NCBI RefSeq assembly: GCF_028389875.1
Contig: NC_084670.1
Location: forward strand, 11,627,383-11,691,382
Source of the DNA: Rhea pennata
Taxonomy: Eukaryota > Chordata > Aves > Rheiformes > Rheidae
Direction: 5' to 3'
DNA length: 64,000 bases
Below are positions 27,101 to 36,880 of this stretch, in pieces (positions within the stretch are counted from its first letter, which is position 1; each line of letters starts with the position of its first letter). The translations under genes and the position numbers were made by a program. The notes below the pieces were generated by a model. It was given only the letters and a program-made list of their open reading frames with translations, had not been told where the DNA came from and did no database searches.

Positions 27101-30100
27101 CTCTACATGTAATTTAAAACACCCTCCAGCCTCTCAAAGTCAGGCTTCAGCTGCTTCCCATCCCCTTAAGCCCCTTTAGTTCCTCTCCCCCCACAACCTG
27201 GCTGCTTTTCCAGGGCCAACCATCACTGCAGAGACAAGTTGCTCTTCTCTCCCACTCTCTGATCCTTTCTGTCCTGGGTGAATGTGGTAGGAGCCACCCA
27301 CAGCGTGTTTTCGTGCATGCGTTTCTGCAGCCACCCCTCCCCCCTTCCTAGTTTTTTAAGTTAAACTATCTCTTGCTTTAAAGAGAGCAAATACACAGCA
27401 GTGGCTTTCATCACTGCTGTATAATAGAGCAGTAATTCTGTGCCAGGGACTGTTTTCTATTTTATTTTAAAGGGTTTATAAAACAGTGTATGTAATTGAG
27501 TGAGTAAACTGAACGTTTTCTGGAGCCCCTGAGGGCTGGAACTTCATGGTGGTCCTGGGCCTAGGCCCTAACCTTTTTTTTTTTTTTCCTTCTTCCCTCC
27601 TTTCCCTCCTCCTTTACAACCCAGCATTGCCACCAGCAGCAGCAGCAGCAATCTGTCTGGGGCTAATTGAGCAAACAACAAGGAGATGCTTTCACATGGC
27701 TTTTAAAGGAATGCTCCGGCATCCCCTTTCTGTAAGCAGTTTCACAGGAACCTGCCAGGAAGGCTGTGCCGGGCTGCAGAGGGAAGCGCTCGGTCTGCGG
27801 CCCCCCTGTTCTGGTGGTGGGGTTTGTGCTGGGATGTGGAGTCATTTCCGCCCCTCTGTTTATTTGCATTACAATTTGTTTTTAGCCAAGCACCAAAAGC
27901 TGTGCTGCTCCCCAGCTCGCTAGCTCTCCTTGTGTTGTGCGTATGTTTTTAAGGGGCTAGTGTACAGTATGTGTAAACAAATGTCTTCCAAAGCAGGAAC
28001 ACATATATAATGCGTGACAGGTTTTTGATTTACACTCAGTAAAATCTCTGTGGACATTCGGTTCAAGCACCCAAGCTGACTTCAGGCTGGGCTGCGTCAG
28101 CAAGTTGTAGCAAAGTGCTAATCAGAAGGTTGAATGTGTTGATCGGCTCTGGATTTGCTTAGCACCAGATGCTCCCAATCTGAGAAGATCTAGTTGAACA
28201 TGATTTAAGGTTGCAGAGTCCAACTCTAAGGCTTTCTGAAAGTCCTTTCTCTAATCCCTCTTCTCTCTCTGTGGGCTGAATGCATCTGTAACCCTGCCAG
28301 TGTCAGATAAAAGGCAGCCTGGTAAGAAAGCCCTAATGGGGAACTGGGGAAGGAGAAGGGAGCTGAACAGCTAAGCATGTGAGGTACTTTTCTCTCCTGC
28401 CTCCCCCCCCCCCCCCCCCCACCCCAACCATTTGCCCGAGTTTCAGGCAGAGTTTCTGCATGAACTGAGCTTGCTGGTACCAGCCAGAGCCACTGGCAAC
28501 TGGCAGCCAGCAGCTGATAATGAAACGCTATCTGCAGCTCAGCTCTCTTTGATGCATGCAGTGGAGTCAGAATTCCCTTCCCTCTGCAAGGAGGGCTTTG
28601 GGGAGCAAACAGGGAAGCAGGGTGAATCCTTATCTGCTTATCACATCCCTTCCGGGTGCGGAATCGGGCTTTGTTTCTAGCAAAACCATTCCCTTTACCG
28701 TTTAAAAACTTTCTCGCAGATCTAAGACAGGCACATCCATGTGTTTTCTTTTAGCCTGTACAAAGAGAAATGAGTTTGGTGATTTTATGCGAGTCTTTGA
28801 GGTAGTAGTGACATGCTGGGCAGGCTGTCTGTGCCCGCTTCAGAATATCTGGGCCACGTGGATCAAGGAGGCAATGAAACAGGCAGAGGAAAGAGAAGAT
28901 CGGGGAATGCGCGTTCTGATTTCCTGTGCAACTTTGGCAGGCTATTTAGCTCTCTAACCTTGCTGCTGCCTCAGTTTCCCTATCTGTAAACCAAGAATGC
29001 TCTTATTCACCCACTCTTGAAAAGTATTTTGAGACATCAGTTGTAAAATACAAGATATTAAGAGGGCCTGTAAGCATGTCAGTGCAAAATACAAATACTT
29101 GGTACCACCTCTGCAGCAAAGTATGTGACAAGACCCATCCCTGCTCTACAAGTTTAGGACAGTGCAGGATGCTGTATGAACTGAAGCAAAAAGTTTCTTT
29201 TTAAAAATGTTGCTACAGATAACCTATATATAGAACCGTAAATTGACATGGTGCTTTATAAGCATAGATGAAGGCAAGTTTAATCTGCAGAGGCATAACG
29301 TAATTACTCTCACTGGATGCTAGCCAGGGTCTTATTCACATCACAGAAATCAACATGATAGGTCGTCGGCTTGGAGGAGGTTCAGGAATGGAGTCACAGG
29401 AGTTGCTACAGGGCCTGTTTGAGATATATTGGGAAAGTTGTTGGGGGTGAGGAATGTTATAGCAAAAAGTGCTGCAGGTTGGATTTGAGGTACCTTGGCA
29501 AAGCTGTGTGCGGTCCAGGAGGGGAGGAGAAAGACGCTGAAGGCTGGACTTGGGGCTATTGGCAGAGCTGTGCTGGAGAGGTTGTGTGGTGCTACCTACA
29601 TCACACTTGCACCTGGCACTCGTACAGTCAGTCCCTGATTTTCCTGAATACCACATCTACCTCTGCTCGTCCTGCTCAAAGTGCTAGAGATTGGGCTTCA
29701 AGCTCCAGCATCGCAATCCAAGTTCTGAGACGTCAGCAGAAGGCTCCAGATTTAATTATCAGTTGTCAGTAAATACTCTGGGTGAAGGATTGAATTACCC
29801 AATCTGAGGCTGAAAGTGAGAAGCAATTCCTTGTTCTCCTTATTCTTTGTCCTCAGGGAGGGTCTCTGAAAGGCAGTCATGTGGCTAACCCAACCCTATC
29901 CCCTAGGCTGAGGAGTCAAAAGGATCCTTACGATTGTGAGGTTGGAGTTGTAGTTGGAAATTATCTTTCCACAGTGCAAATACTCCTTGAAGTTTCTAGA
30001 GTTTTTTCTGGAGTGATGGTCTGTCTGATGCAAAGATGATGTCTTGAATTCTAAACCAAGAGAAGCATCGTGTTGGCCCAGCCAGTTTGGGGACTGCCAG

Positions 30101-31521
30101 GAATTTCCTTACGTAGCTGAAGGTAGCATGTTTGTTGTTTTCCAGGCATCTTGCAAAATCTGCTCCCCTGAGGGGAGGCATTTTAGATGGGTAAATAAAA
30201 CACAACTAGTTATTTACATCCTCCTTGGCTGTCTACCCCCATTGCTATGTAAGGTGTTGGAGCCGACACAGCCTCCATTAGTGTATCTGAGCACCTCACA
30301 GGCCTTGATGGGTTATCCTGGACACCCTGGATACGAGAGCTGATTATTATTCCTGATGTACAGAAGGGAAAAATGAGGTACTGAGCACCTAGAAGCATCC
30401 TTCAAACCACCTGAACTCCACCTGAACAGGAGTCCAAGTCTCAGAGGGTGATTTAGATTCCCTGCCTAACCCTGACAGTACCCTGAGGACACCCACTTTG
30501 AGCACAGAGGCATTGTGTCGCCTTCTGAGGCCACATGCTTGCTTTTTTAGGCACTGGTCTTTGAGTTTTGTGTTTTTATTATTTTGGCCTTAGATCCCTT
30601 ATTTGCAGTCCTTCCCTGACAAGCTGCTTGTGCATTTTAAATGGAAGGCTCTTTCAGTACAGTGTATTAACAGTGCTGGGGCAGGGACAGGCACATTAAT
30701 ATGTCCAGTGAGGCTGTGCAGAGCTCCTGGGAAGAGGCAGAGGAGTGACCTTGTAAAAACAGCCCCTCCAACAAAGCTGCTCCATAGGAGCCTGAGGTGG
30801 GCTGTTCTCCGAATCCCTGCACCCCCTCAGCCCTGCAGAGGTGATAACTGTGCTCAGGGGCCTTGCTTCATGTCACCGATTTTGGAGAGAGTTCATCTAG
30901 ATGTTTTGTATCCAGGAAGGAGAAGACAGGTTTAAAAAAGAAATCTTTTTTTTTTTTTTTCCTCCCAGAGTTGAGTTGGGATAGCTGAGAGCCTCAGTGA
31001 CTGCATCCCTGATGCTGAGCAGCCCCCAGCTCCCAAGGCTCAGAGCGCTTTTGGGGCACATGACAGTCTTTCTTTTTTTGTGGCCAGGCTGGATTACTGA
31101 TAACTAATTTTATGTCAGATTGCCATGTTGGATGTTGACGGCTCCTTGCCCAGACGTGGATGTACACCTGTCAGCAGCAGCTGTGACTTCCGTTGGGCCC
31201 TTTGTTGTTTAGTAGTGACACGTACATGTGAAAACTCTCATTAGACAAACCTCCTGATGTTTAGTCAGTTGTTTAGGTTTTTGCCATGTGTGTGGGACAC
31301 TGTCTGAGAGATGCTGGAGTCCCAAGAAAGGCAGCAAATCTGTGTTTGAGTTCCCTAAAATCTGCTTTTCTCATTTGTTTTAAAGATGCAGATTTGAAAA
31401 ATGCAAGATCTGAAATATGGCTACAAAACTCAATTCCTCTTCTTTTCCCCCCCTCTCTCTCTTTTCAGCCAAACATGTTAATGAAGTCATTGTGGGCACT
31501 GAACAGCTGATGGAGATATAA
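300..31521 (+). CDS. EIF2B3: EIF2B3, eIF2B subunit gamma, C-terminal part (5 spliced exons)
   Basis: Spliced coding sequence join(300-493, 4548-4625, 5383-5531, 19459-19562, 31469-31521), with GT-AG borders and consistent phases throughout. It gives 192 residues and a TAA stop. The family protein is about 450 residues in human, so the N-terminal nucleotidyltransferase-like domain lies upstream of the window. The visible part contains [20 protein letters not shown] and LGLY.EANRQVPKL, then a left-handed beta-helix built from hexapeptide repeats ([34 protein letters not shown]), ending [13 protein letters not shown]. eIF2B gamma pairs with epsilon in the cytosolic eIF2B decamer, the guanine-nucleotide exchange factor that recharges eIF2 with GTP and is inhibited by phosphorylated eIF2 in the integrated stress response. 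The downstream neighbour is PTCH2 in the same orientation, as in human. Introns 3 and 4 of this set are very long (13.9 and 11.9 kb). Identification rests on recognised family sequence. Confidence 0.96.
494..4547 (+). other. EIF2B3: EIF2B3 intron (4.05 kb)
   Basis: Ordinary AT-rich intronic DNA with no coding similarity that I recognise. It holds a diverged CR1-like fragment near 780-900. The rest shows only short T- or A-runs (for example near 1728 and 2850). Confidence 0.85.
780..900 (-). mobile_element. Diverged CR1-like LINE 3' fragment
   Basis: Reading GGTGGAAGGAACTTCAAG then ATCATCTAGCCAATGTCC, followed by a segment ending near GATGCTTATCTAA, matches the pattern of CR1 3' ends read in reverse (family pattern: GGAAGGGACCTC..GATCATCTAGTCCA). 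It is old and diverged, and its borders are uncertain. The call is from memory of the family pattern without alignment. Confidence 0.55.
4548..4625 (+). CDS. EIF2B3: EIF2B3 internal exon
   Basis: The acceptor is catccag at 4541-4547 and the donor is atg|gtaagt at 4625/4626. The exon is 78 bp, phase 0 to phase 0, 26 codons, running VPKLLLNL to VTDRGM. It matches the VPKLL...PEEP.VH.SAQ segment that leads into the hexapeptide beta-helix in vertebrate eIF2B gamma. Confidence 0.95.
5383..5531 (+). CDS. EIF2B3: EIF2B3 internal exon (hexapeptide beta-helix)
   Basis: The acceptor is ttctctctag at 5373-5382 and the donor is gg|gtatgt at 5531/5532. It is 149 bp from phase 0 to phase 2. It encodes [20 protein letters not shown] and then [18 protein letters not shown], ending MNSVTIEE plus a split Gly. 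The repeated [IV]G.x.[ST].[IV] spacing is the hexapeptide signature of left-handed beta-helix domains. Confidence 0.96.
5757..5821 (+). repeat. Left arm of 65-bp inverted repeat
   Basis: The reverse complement of this arm matches 6662-6726 at 63 of 65 positions, counted by eye. The two mismatches correspond to T/C (GAGGATGATG versus GAGGACGATG) and A/C (CTTAAACATT versus CTTACACATT). The arms are 840 bp apart. No flanking similarity continues inward or outward, and I see no target-site duplication at the outer edges. Confidence 0.93.
6662..6726 (-). repeat. Right arm of 65-bp inverted repeat
   Basis: This is the partner of 5757-5821 in inverted orientation, starting TAGCCATTAAAATAAAGC and ending at ACATT. 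In the EIF2B3 pre-mRNA the two arms could pair into a long stem with an 840-nt loop. Confidence 0.93.
15809..15910. repeat. T-tract and CA-rich low-complexity stretch
   Basis: A run of about 16 T residues near 15810-15825 is followed by A-rich sequence and then a CA/CG alternating stretch at about 15880-15908. It is simple sequence within an intron, with no other function visible. Confidence 0.8.
19459..19562 (+). CDS. EIF2B3: EIF2B3 penultimate exon
   Basis: The acceptor is tgttgtag at 19451-19458 and the donor is aaag|gtaagc at 19562/19563. It is 104 bp from phase 2 to phase 1. It encodes the split Gly, [20 protein letters not shown] and [14 protein letters not shown]. This is the final run of hexapeptide repeats. 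The first residues (CCLQ) differ from human SNIQ at the exon start. Confidence 0.95.
20228..20260. repeat. Perfect hairpin, 11-bp stem, 11-nt loop
   Basis: ATTTCCTGCCC at 20228-20238 is the exact reverse complement of GGGCAGGAAAT at 20250-20260, with an 11-nt loop. It is intronic. The stem is too short for a typical miRNA precursor, and its function is unknown. Confidence 0.9.
22120..22260 (+). mobile_element. Diverged CR1 LINE 3' fragment
   Basis: GGTTGGATATCTGGAACATT followed by TTTGCCTGGGGACGTGGTGG and GAGACCTCATCACTT has the word order of the 3' region of avian CR1 elements (GGTTGGATATTAGGAA ... GGGAGGTGGTGGA ... CCATCACTT). It is substantially mutated. The borders are approximate. Confidence 0.6.
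24138..24176. repeat. Poly-T run, 39 T
   Basis: An uninterrupted run of 39 T on the plus strand, followed by GAAGTGGAGGTGAGGGG. It could be simple sequence or the poly(A) of an inserted minus-strand retrocopy. No gene-like sequence is recognisable beside it. Confidence 0.9.
25591..25719 (+). mobile_element. tRNA-Ile-derived SINE with CR1-like tail
   Basis: The head follows tRNA-Ile: A box TAGCTCAGCTGG at 25600-25611, then GTTAGGGCATGATGCT, AAGGTCGTGGG and a B box GGTGCAATCCT at 25645-25655. The tail, GGACTAGCTCTCCAGAGG then CCCCTTCCAACCTCACC and ATTCTG, matches the 3' end of CR1 LINEs. This composite is the structure of tRNA-Ile/CR1 SINEs such as TguSINE1, described from zebra finch. A functional tRNA gene is unlikely, because the acceptor stem and anticodon arm are degraded and the CR1 tail is fused. 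Confidence 0.8.
28403..28420. repeat. Poly-C run (18 C)
   Basis: An uninterrupted homopolymer in the last EIF2B3 intron. Its length may be uncertain in assemblies. Confidence 0.85.
31469..31521 (+). CDS. EIF2B3: EIF2B3 terminal coding exon and stop
   Basis: A strong pyrimidine tract and cttttcag acceptor (31461-31468) precede the two bases that complete Ala. The exon then encodes [16 protein letters not shown] and TAA at 31519-31521. This matches the conserved C-terminus of the family (NEVIVGNDQLMEI in human). The 3' UTR is short, about 150-170 bp. Confidence 0.97.
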
Positions 31522-31690
31522 CCCAAGTAGGTTTTAAAGACGATTTTATGGAAGCCAGCAGCAGAACCAGATGTTCAGCATCATGGGATCATCCACACAG
31601 ATCAGTGCTGGGACAGTTTACCCTGTCATTGCTCCTTTCCTGTTCAGCTTTATATTTATGTCTTAATAAAGAAGTATTTACAGAGCAGTG
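31522..31690 (+). other. EIF2B3: EIF2B3 3' UTR
   Basis: The sequence from the stop codon to the predicted cleavage site, about 15-25 bp after the AATAAA signal. A GT-rich element (AGTGTGTCCGT) follows at about 31687-31697, as expected downstream of a poly(A) site. The exact end is estimated. Confidence 0.75.
31665..31670 (+). terminator. EIF2B3: EIF2B3 polyadenylation signal AATAAA
   Basis: A canonical AATAAA hexamer 144 bp after the stop codon, followed by a GT-rich stretch. It is the only canonical signal in this short 3' UTR. Confidence 0.85.
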
Positions 31691-31803
31691 TGTCCGTCAG
31701 CCCTTCCCCCCTCATTGACATGCACGCGGGTTTGTGCCGGGTAATATCGGTTCCTGCGCGCCGGGCGAACGCACTGTACTTTTCCAGTAGGACGAAGCGC
31801 GGG

Positions 31804-31812
31804 GACCACCCA
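31804..31812 (+). promoter_or_regulatory. Exact GLI consensus motif GACCACCCA
   Basis: An exact 9-bp match to the established GLI (Hedgehog effector) binding consensus, about 115 bp beyond the EIF2B3 poly(A) site in a locally CpG-rich patch. PTCH2, 14 kb downstream, belongs to a GLI-regulated family. Binding is inferred from the motif only. Confidence 0.5.
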
Positions 31813-32024
31813 GATTGTGCCCAGTCGGAAGAACGACTTAGCTGATCTCCCTGTGATATAAACCGAGTCCCTGCAGTCTCGCACCGCCGTCCCCGACGCT
31901 GGGAGAAGCTGCTTGGGCTGCAGCTTACGCATCTCATCAACGCAGCAGGCAGGCTGCGAAACACAGCGGGAACGCAGGCAGCATCTTCGCAGCCCTGCAG
32001 CTTCAGCAGCTGCCGCTGCTGCCG

Positions 32025-32049
32025 CCTCCTCCTCCTCCTCCTCCTCCTC
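32025..32049. repeat. CCT trinucleotide repeat (about 8 units)
   Basis: Uninterrupted CCT units followed by CTCTCT. On the minus strand it encodes an Arg run in a chance open frame. Confidence 0.9.
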
Positions 32050-35000
32050 TCTCTCGTGGTGCTGCCTCTAACATAGAAGTGTTTAATTTGCACCTCTGCT
32101 AGCCTGTAATGCGGCTGAGGAGTTCAGCTCCCGCTTCCACTAGGGCTGAATTGGGGCCATTGCTTTGAAATCCTGCCCAAGAGCAAGCGTGTGAGGGGGC
32201 TGGAGGGATGAGGGAGTGTGGAAGGAAAGTGGAACATAAACAGTGGATACTATCTGCCTTATTTTGGTGGTGCTTGTGCTTGTAGGTCCACTGTTTCTAA
32301 TCCCAGACAGGAGGTCCCTTCCCACATCTAAACCATCTGTGGATGACTATACATATGTGAGATGAGTAGAGAGCGCTAATGTGAAATGCACAGCCTTGTG
32401 GTCAGTGGTTGTGCCAGGATTGTAAAGCACCTGGATTGGATTGAAACACAAGCTGTTCTTTAACATTTATAAATTGGACACAAGTTCCTACCTAAAAGCT
32501 GTTTATTAGAAACTAGTAGGATTCAACAGGACATTTATCTGAGCCTGGCAGTTTGACATCCAGAGGTGCTTACAGCAACTGGCTGGAATATTTCATTAAC
32601 TAAAGTGATAAATTTTAAATGCATGCTTCATGGGCACCAGTGTCCCCTGAGGAAAATTACAATTTCCTAGCTAATTTGACAAGAGAGGGATTATAATCCA
32701 GACATTCCCTGAGTTTCATAAACAAAACTCCTACTTTAAAGGAACAGATTGGACTGGAAAGTATGGTTAAGGATGAGATTTTGGCTTCAAGGCCTTCTGT
32801 AAGCTGCAGAAGGAAGAGAAGTATTGCCGTTCAGCTCAGGCTTTGCGTTAAAGGTTTTACCTAGTGTATGTGTGCAAACCTGTTGATAAGGTACGAGCCC
32901 TTTTTCGTGCAAGGATCACAGAGGCTTTACAAAGGTTAACGGAGAGGAATCTCACGTCTCTTTGAGGTAAGTGAGTGTAGCACCCATTTTACGGGTGAGG
33001 AGACAGCACAGTGGAGCTTAAAGAGCTTGCTGAGCGTTTTACCAGAAGCTGGTGGGCAAAGCCAACAGGAGGGAGACACTGGTAGTTTGGTTCCTGGTCC
33101 TTTTGCGTAAGCACAAAGCCCTCCTTCTCTCTTAGTTTTGAGGGTACATCTTAACTTCTGAAAAGTCAACATCCCCTCACTTAATAGCTGCAGTTTTACC
33201 TCCTTGTGCCTTAATTATATGTTAACGTCTCACTTTAGTCCTTTTGTTTAGCTAATTTAGGAAGAGGGTGGGGGGACGCTTTACTGCGTCAGTTAGAATT
33301 TAGCATTAATTTAGTATTCTCTGACACTTGAAAACCTGGCCGGGATTTTAGGCGTTTTCTTTTCCTTTTTGCCTTTTACGACCTGCAGGTGTTTGGTGCG
33401 AGATAAAAGTAGATCACTAAGTGAGATTTCACAGCACAAATTATCAAAGTGAAGATTCACTCTTGATGTAGTCTACGTGTGTGGCAGTAATTATGAAAAA
33501 TAATTCGGGATAATAAGGCCTTCAGGAATCCCAAGGCAGGCACCGGGAGGTTAACCCTTCCTCATCTAACCTGGTCTCTGTGCAGCAGTCATCATCAGGT
33601 GAGCAGATGATGGGTTGAGTCAGGAATCTTTGTGCATTGAGTGCTAAGTGATGCAGTCTGATCTAGGAGGTGATCTAGGAGACAAGGTTCTGTTCCCAGG
33701 TAGTTTTGGATATGACTGTTTGGTCCTAGGTTCTCTAGGCCTTTCTGCAGAAGTTACCTATATGTACTGATCACCAGCTTTGAGGAAGACTTGAAGTAAT
33801 GTTCATCTCTCTGATTGCAAGGAAGTCTCCTCACTTTGCTGTGCTACCAAACCCTAGCAGCTGAACATTACAACACATGCCCATCACAGTGGTATTAGGA
33901 ACCATGTCAGTGCTTTATAGGCAATCTTTCTCTGAAAAAAAATGAATTTCCCAGCTCTATAGATGTAGGGGCTGGCACTTTTTTGACAGGCTTGTCCTGC
34001 AAGCTATGATGCCCAGGGTGGATGGTCCCCTCTGGCTCCTGAGAGTTTCACTAGATTGTGTCCAGCCTGCAGCTGCTAAAAGGTATTTTCTCTGTCGGGG
34101 CAGCGGGTTGGAGTGGATACAGAACCAAGCTGGAGTGTGTGCTCACACCTAGCCTCTACTGCCGTGTGTCCTTTGCTTTAACCCCTTTCAGTAAACCTAG
34201 CACACTGTGACAGTGGCACCATCAGCCATTGCTCTGCATGCAGAATAGGAAAGAGCGCGGCCACTAGCTGGCACCTTGCTGTGTTAGTGAGGCCCAAGGA
34301 AGCCTAAGGCTTCAGGGTAAAGCACAGGCAAAGCTGCTGATCTGATCCCTTCCTTCAGCTCCCGCAAGAGGTGGGCATGGCACACAGCAGCTCTGCAGCA
34401 GGAGCGCAAAGGGCGTCCTTCCCAGTATGTTTGTAGCTCAGCCCGTTTGTGAGATACATAGGAGAGAGCGTTTTTTGGACAATTAAGCGTATCAGGAGCT
34501 CTGGCTCTCCTACCTCAGCCGTTCACATTGGTGTGTGATCCTTCTGACAGAAGCAGCTCATTTGATCCCTTCTGTGGAAATGCTGCAGTCAAAACAAAGT
34601 GCAGGGCTCCCATCTTCCAGATATCTCTCACTGGCAGTCTTGGTCTTGAGCCACAAGACGGGGAAGAGAACAGCCAACCATTACTAGGGACAGTGGGCTT
34701 CCCACCCCAGCAGTGTTCAAGGAGATATGAAACCCTTTGCACCTGGCTGAGATCTTGCTTTTGGGATAGTATCTTTGGCTTGGGGGCAGAAGGGGAGAAG
34801 AGTGTGAGGCTGAGGGGTTGTGTGGCCTGAAGTCTGCAGGTCTGGGTCCCCCATCCCCCATCTTCGGGTGGGCTGGCTAGGGTGGGATTGCTGCTTCAGG
34901 TGAAGGTAGTTCTTGCAGTCAGTTGAATCTTGGGGAAAGGGTTGTTCTTTCCCCTGATTCATTAACTTACTTTGCTTTGGAGCATCAGACAGGTAGAACA

Positions 35001-36599
35001 GCATAAGCATGGACCAGTGCTGTGAGGTGGCCAGGACGTTGTCTGTCTGCTCTTTCTTTCTCAGCTGATCAGACAAGGACTAGCCATTGCATCTGTATCA
35101 GGGTCAAATGAGATGAGACTGCACTCAGGTTCTACTAGGGAGAGTCTACATCTTCCTCCCACCCTGTCTGCCCTCTGCCACCTCCTGCCAGTCCTCAGCC
35201 CTCTGCGAGTGCAAACTTCTGCATGGTATGGAGTGAAATCAGCTTGACTTGGTTGAAATCTGTGGCTTTGAGAAAGGTCTTTAGCACCTTCTACAGAGGA
35301 GGAGGTGATCCAGGGGCCTTTCTCTTGCCTGATTATCTATGGAAATTAGGAAGAAGTTGGTATGATGTGTGCAGTCCTAGCAGCTGGACTCACCTGAACC
35401 TCTTTTGGATCTGGGCATTACAAGGACTCCCCAGTCTTTTACTCTTCTAGCCTCCAAAGTTTATCATGCAGAGCCATGGTGATCTTGCACCCTTCCTTGC
35501 TCTCTTCTGCACCCCATTTTCCTTCTTCTGGCTGCCTCAAAGGACTTTTTTCACCATGTCCATCTCTCTGACTTCAGTAGTGAGACCCCCTTAGGCTGGG
35601 AGACCATAATTTTCATCAGAGAAATCTGCAAGTCCTGGGAACATCAGTGTCTTCAAGAGGAGCCTTGCTGATTCTACACAGACCAAATCTGCAGTAAGGG
35701 CCAGGGACTTCGCCTGCTCCCTGCCCATCCTTTGGTCACTGGCACATTTCCAGATGGGGGACTGGCATGTGCCCCCATCATGACCTGGGCTGTGGCTCTT
35801 GCAGAGCACAGCCATGCTGAGCCTCTCACTTTAGTTTGCACAGCTCACTTGGTGGTTTCTCCTTGCTGGTTTATTGGCCTCCCTGGGGGCAGCTAGAGAG
35901 GAATGTGTTCATTGCTGCAAGCTTGTGCCCTGGGTCTCCTGGCACAGAAGGCAGAAGGTCCTTCTGGCAAGGATCAGTGAAGGATTTCCTCCCACTTTTC
36001 CCTCTCCCTTTGTGCTCATTTGAGTGTGAAGAGCTTTTACCTTCCTCTCAGCCAGATTTGGGAGGTTGGATGGGACCATCCTCACTGGGCAGACCTGCAG
36101 GGTTGAATCATGGATATGAAGATGCCCATGGCACTCACTGTAGTCCAGCCTGGGTGCCTCTGCGTAAGGGCTGCACAGCAGGCGACTCACATCAGTTTGC
36201 TCAGTCTGCACTGAGCAACTGATTTCTGGATCCTGTTGATTTTCACTCCATCTCCAGGGAGCCAAGGTCCACAGGCAAGTCTATGCCTCCCAGATGGGCC
36301 AGCAGACAAGAACTTCCTTCCAGGCCCTATAGACAGACATTTTATATACATTAAAATGCGTGTATATATAAATATGGAATGCAAGAGCTTGAGAGAGCTT
36401 GAGTCTAAATAAACTTGTATGTTTAAGACTTTTAAAATGCTAATGTTGAATTTAAGGGGAGGGGGAAAGCGAGGGGATTGTTGGACTAAACTCCAGGACA
36501 GCTGATGAGTTGGATCAGTGCCTTTACAATTCAAGGAAAATGGGATAGTTTGGGAAGGGAAAAGGGATTTTCTTGTTTTTGTTTTTCGTAGAAAATAAA

Positions 36600-36880
36600 A
36601 GAAGCTGCCTTCTTATTTGCTTCCCTCCCCCACTGCTGGAGCAGCGAGCGACTGGTGTTGTATGCATAAGCTATTCCTTTGTGCAACATCTAAATGGTTA
36701 ATTGTGTTTGAGGAAGATGTACGGGCGAATGGAGGGACCACCCAGCAAGAGACAGACAAGAAAGAGCGATCTCTGAAATGTTTAACCAGAGAGAGAGCAA
36801 AGTTGTTTAAAAATATTTAATTTACAACATTCCACACTGCTGATTATAAATTGGCCGTCCAAAAACACTGCTGCGTGCAG
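36600..36880. promoter_or_regulatory. Candidate conserved regulatory element with GLI site
   Basis: An AT-richer island with no coding sense at the edge of the CpG-rich block. It contains ATGCATAAGC (POU-like), GGTTAATTGTG (homeodomain-like), an exact GLI motif GACCACCCA at 36736-36744, and AAAATATTTAATTTAC. This density of developmental motifs suggests an enhancer. The inference rests on motifs and composition only. Confidence 0.45.
36736..36744 (+). promoter_or_regulatory. Exact GLI consensus motif GACCACCCA
   Basis: The second exact GLI 9-mer, 9 kb upstream of the PTCH2 start codon and inside the enhancer-like island at 36600-36880. Function is inferred. Confidence 0.55.

Larger units (their letters stand above)
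19563..31468 (+). other. EIF2B3: EIF2B3 last intron (11.9 kb)
   Basis: Intronic DNA with no supported nested gene. Contents noted: a perfect 11-bp-stem hairpin at 20228-20260, a diverged CR1 fragment at 22120-22260, a 39-T run at 24138-24176, a tRNA-Ile/CR1 SINE at 25591-25719, a hairpin at 27395-27420, an 18-C run at 28403-28420 and a T-run near 30947-30960. Confidence 0.85.
31691..36599. other. Intergenic DNA, proximal part
   Basis: Between the EIF2B3 poly(A) site and the CpG-rich block. The first 370 bp (to about 32060) is CpG-richer and contains an exact GLI motif and a CCT repeat. From 32060 to 36600 I see AT-richer DNA with no recognised gene or repeat. Confidence 0.7.
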
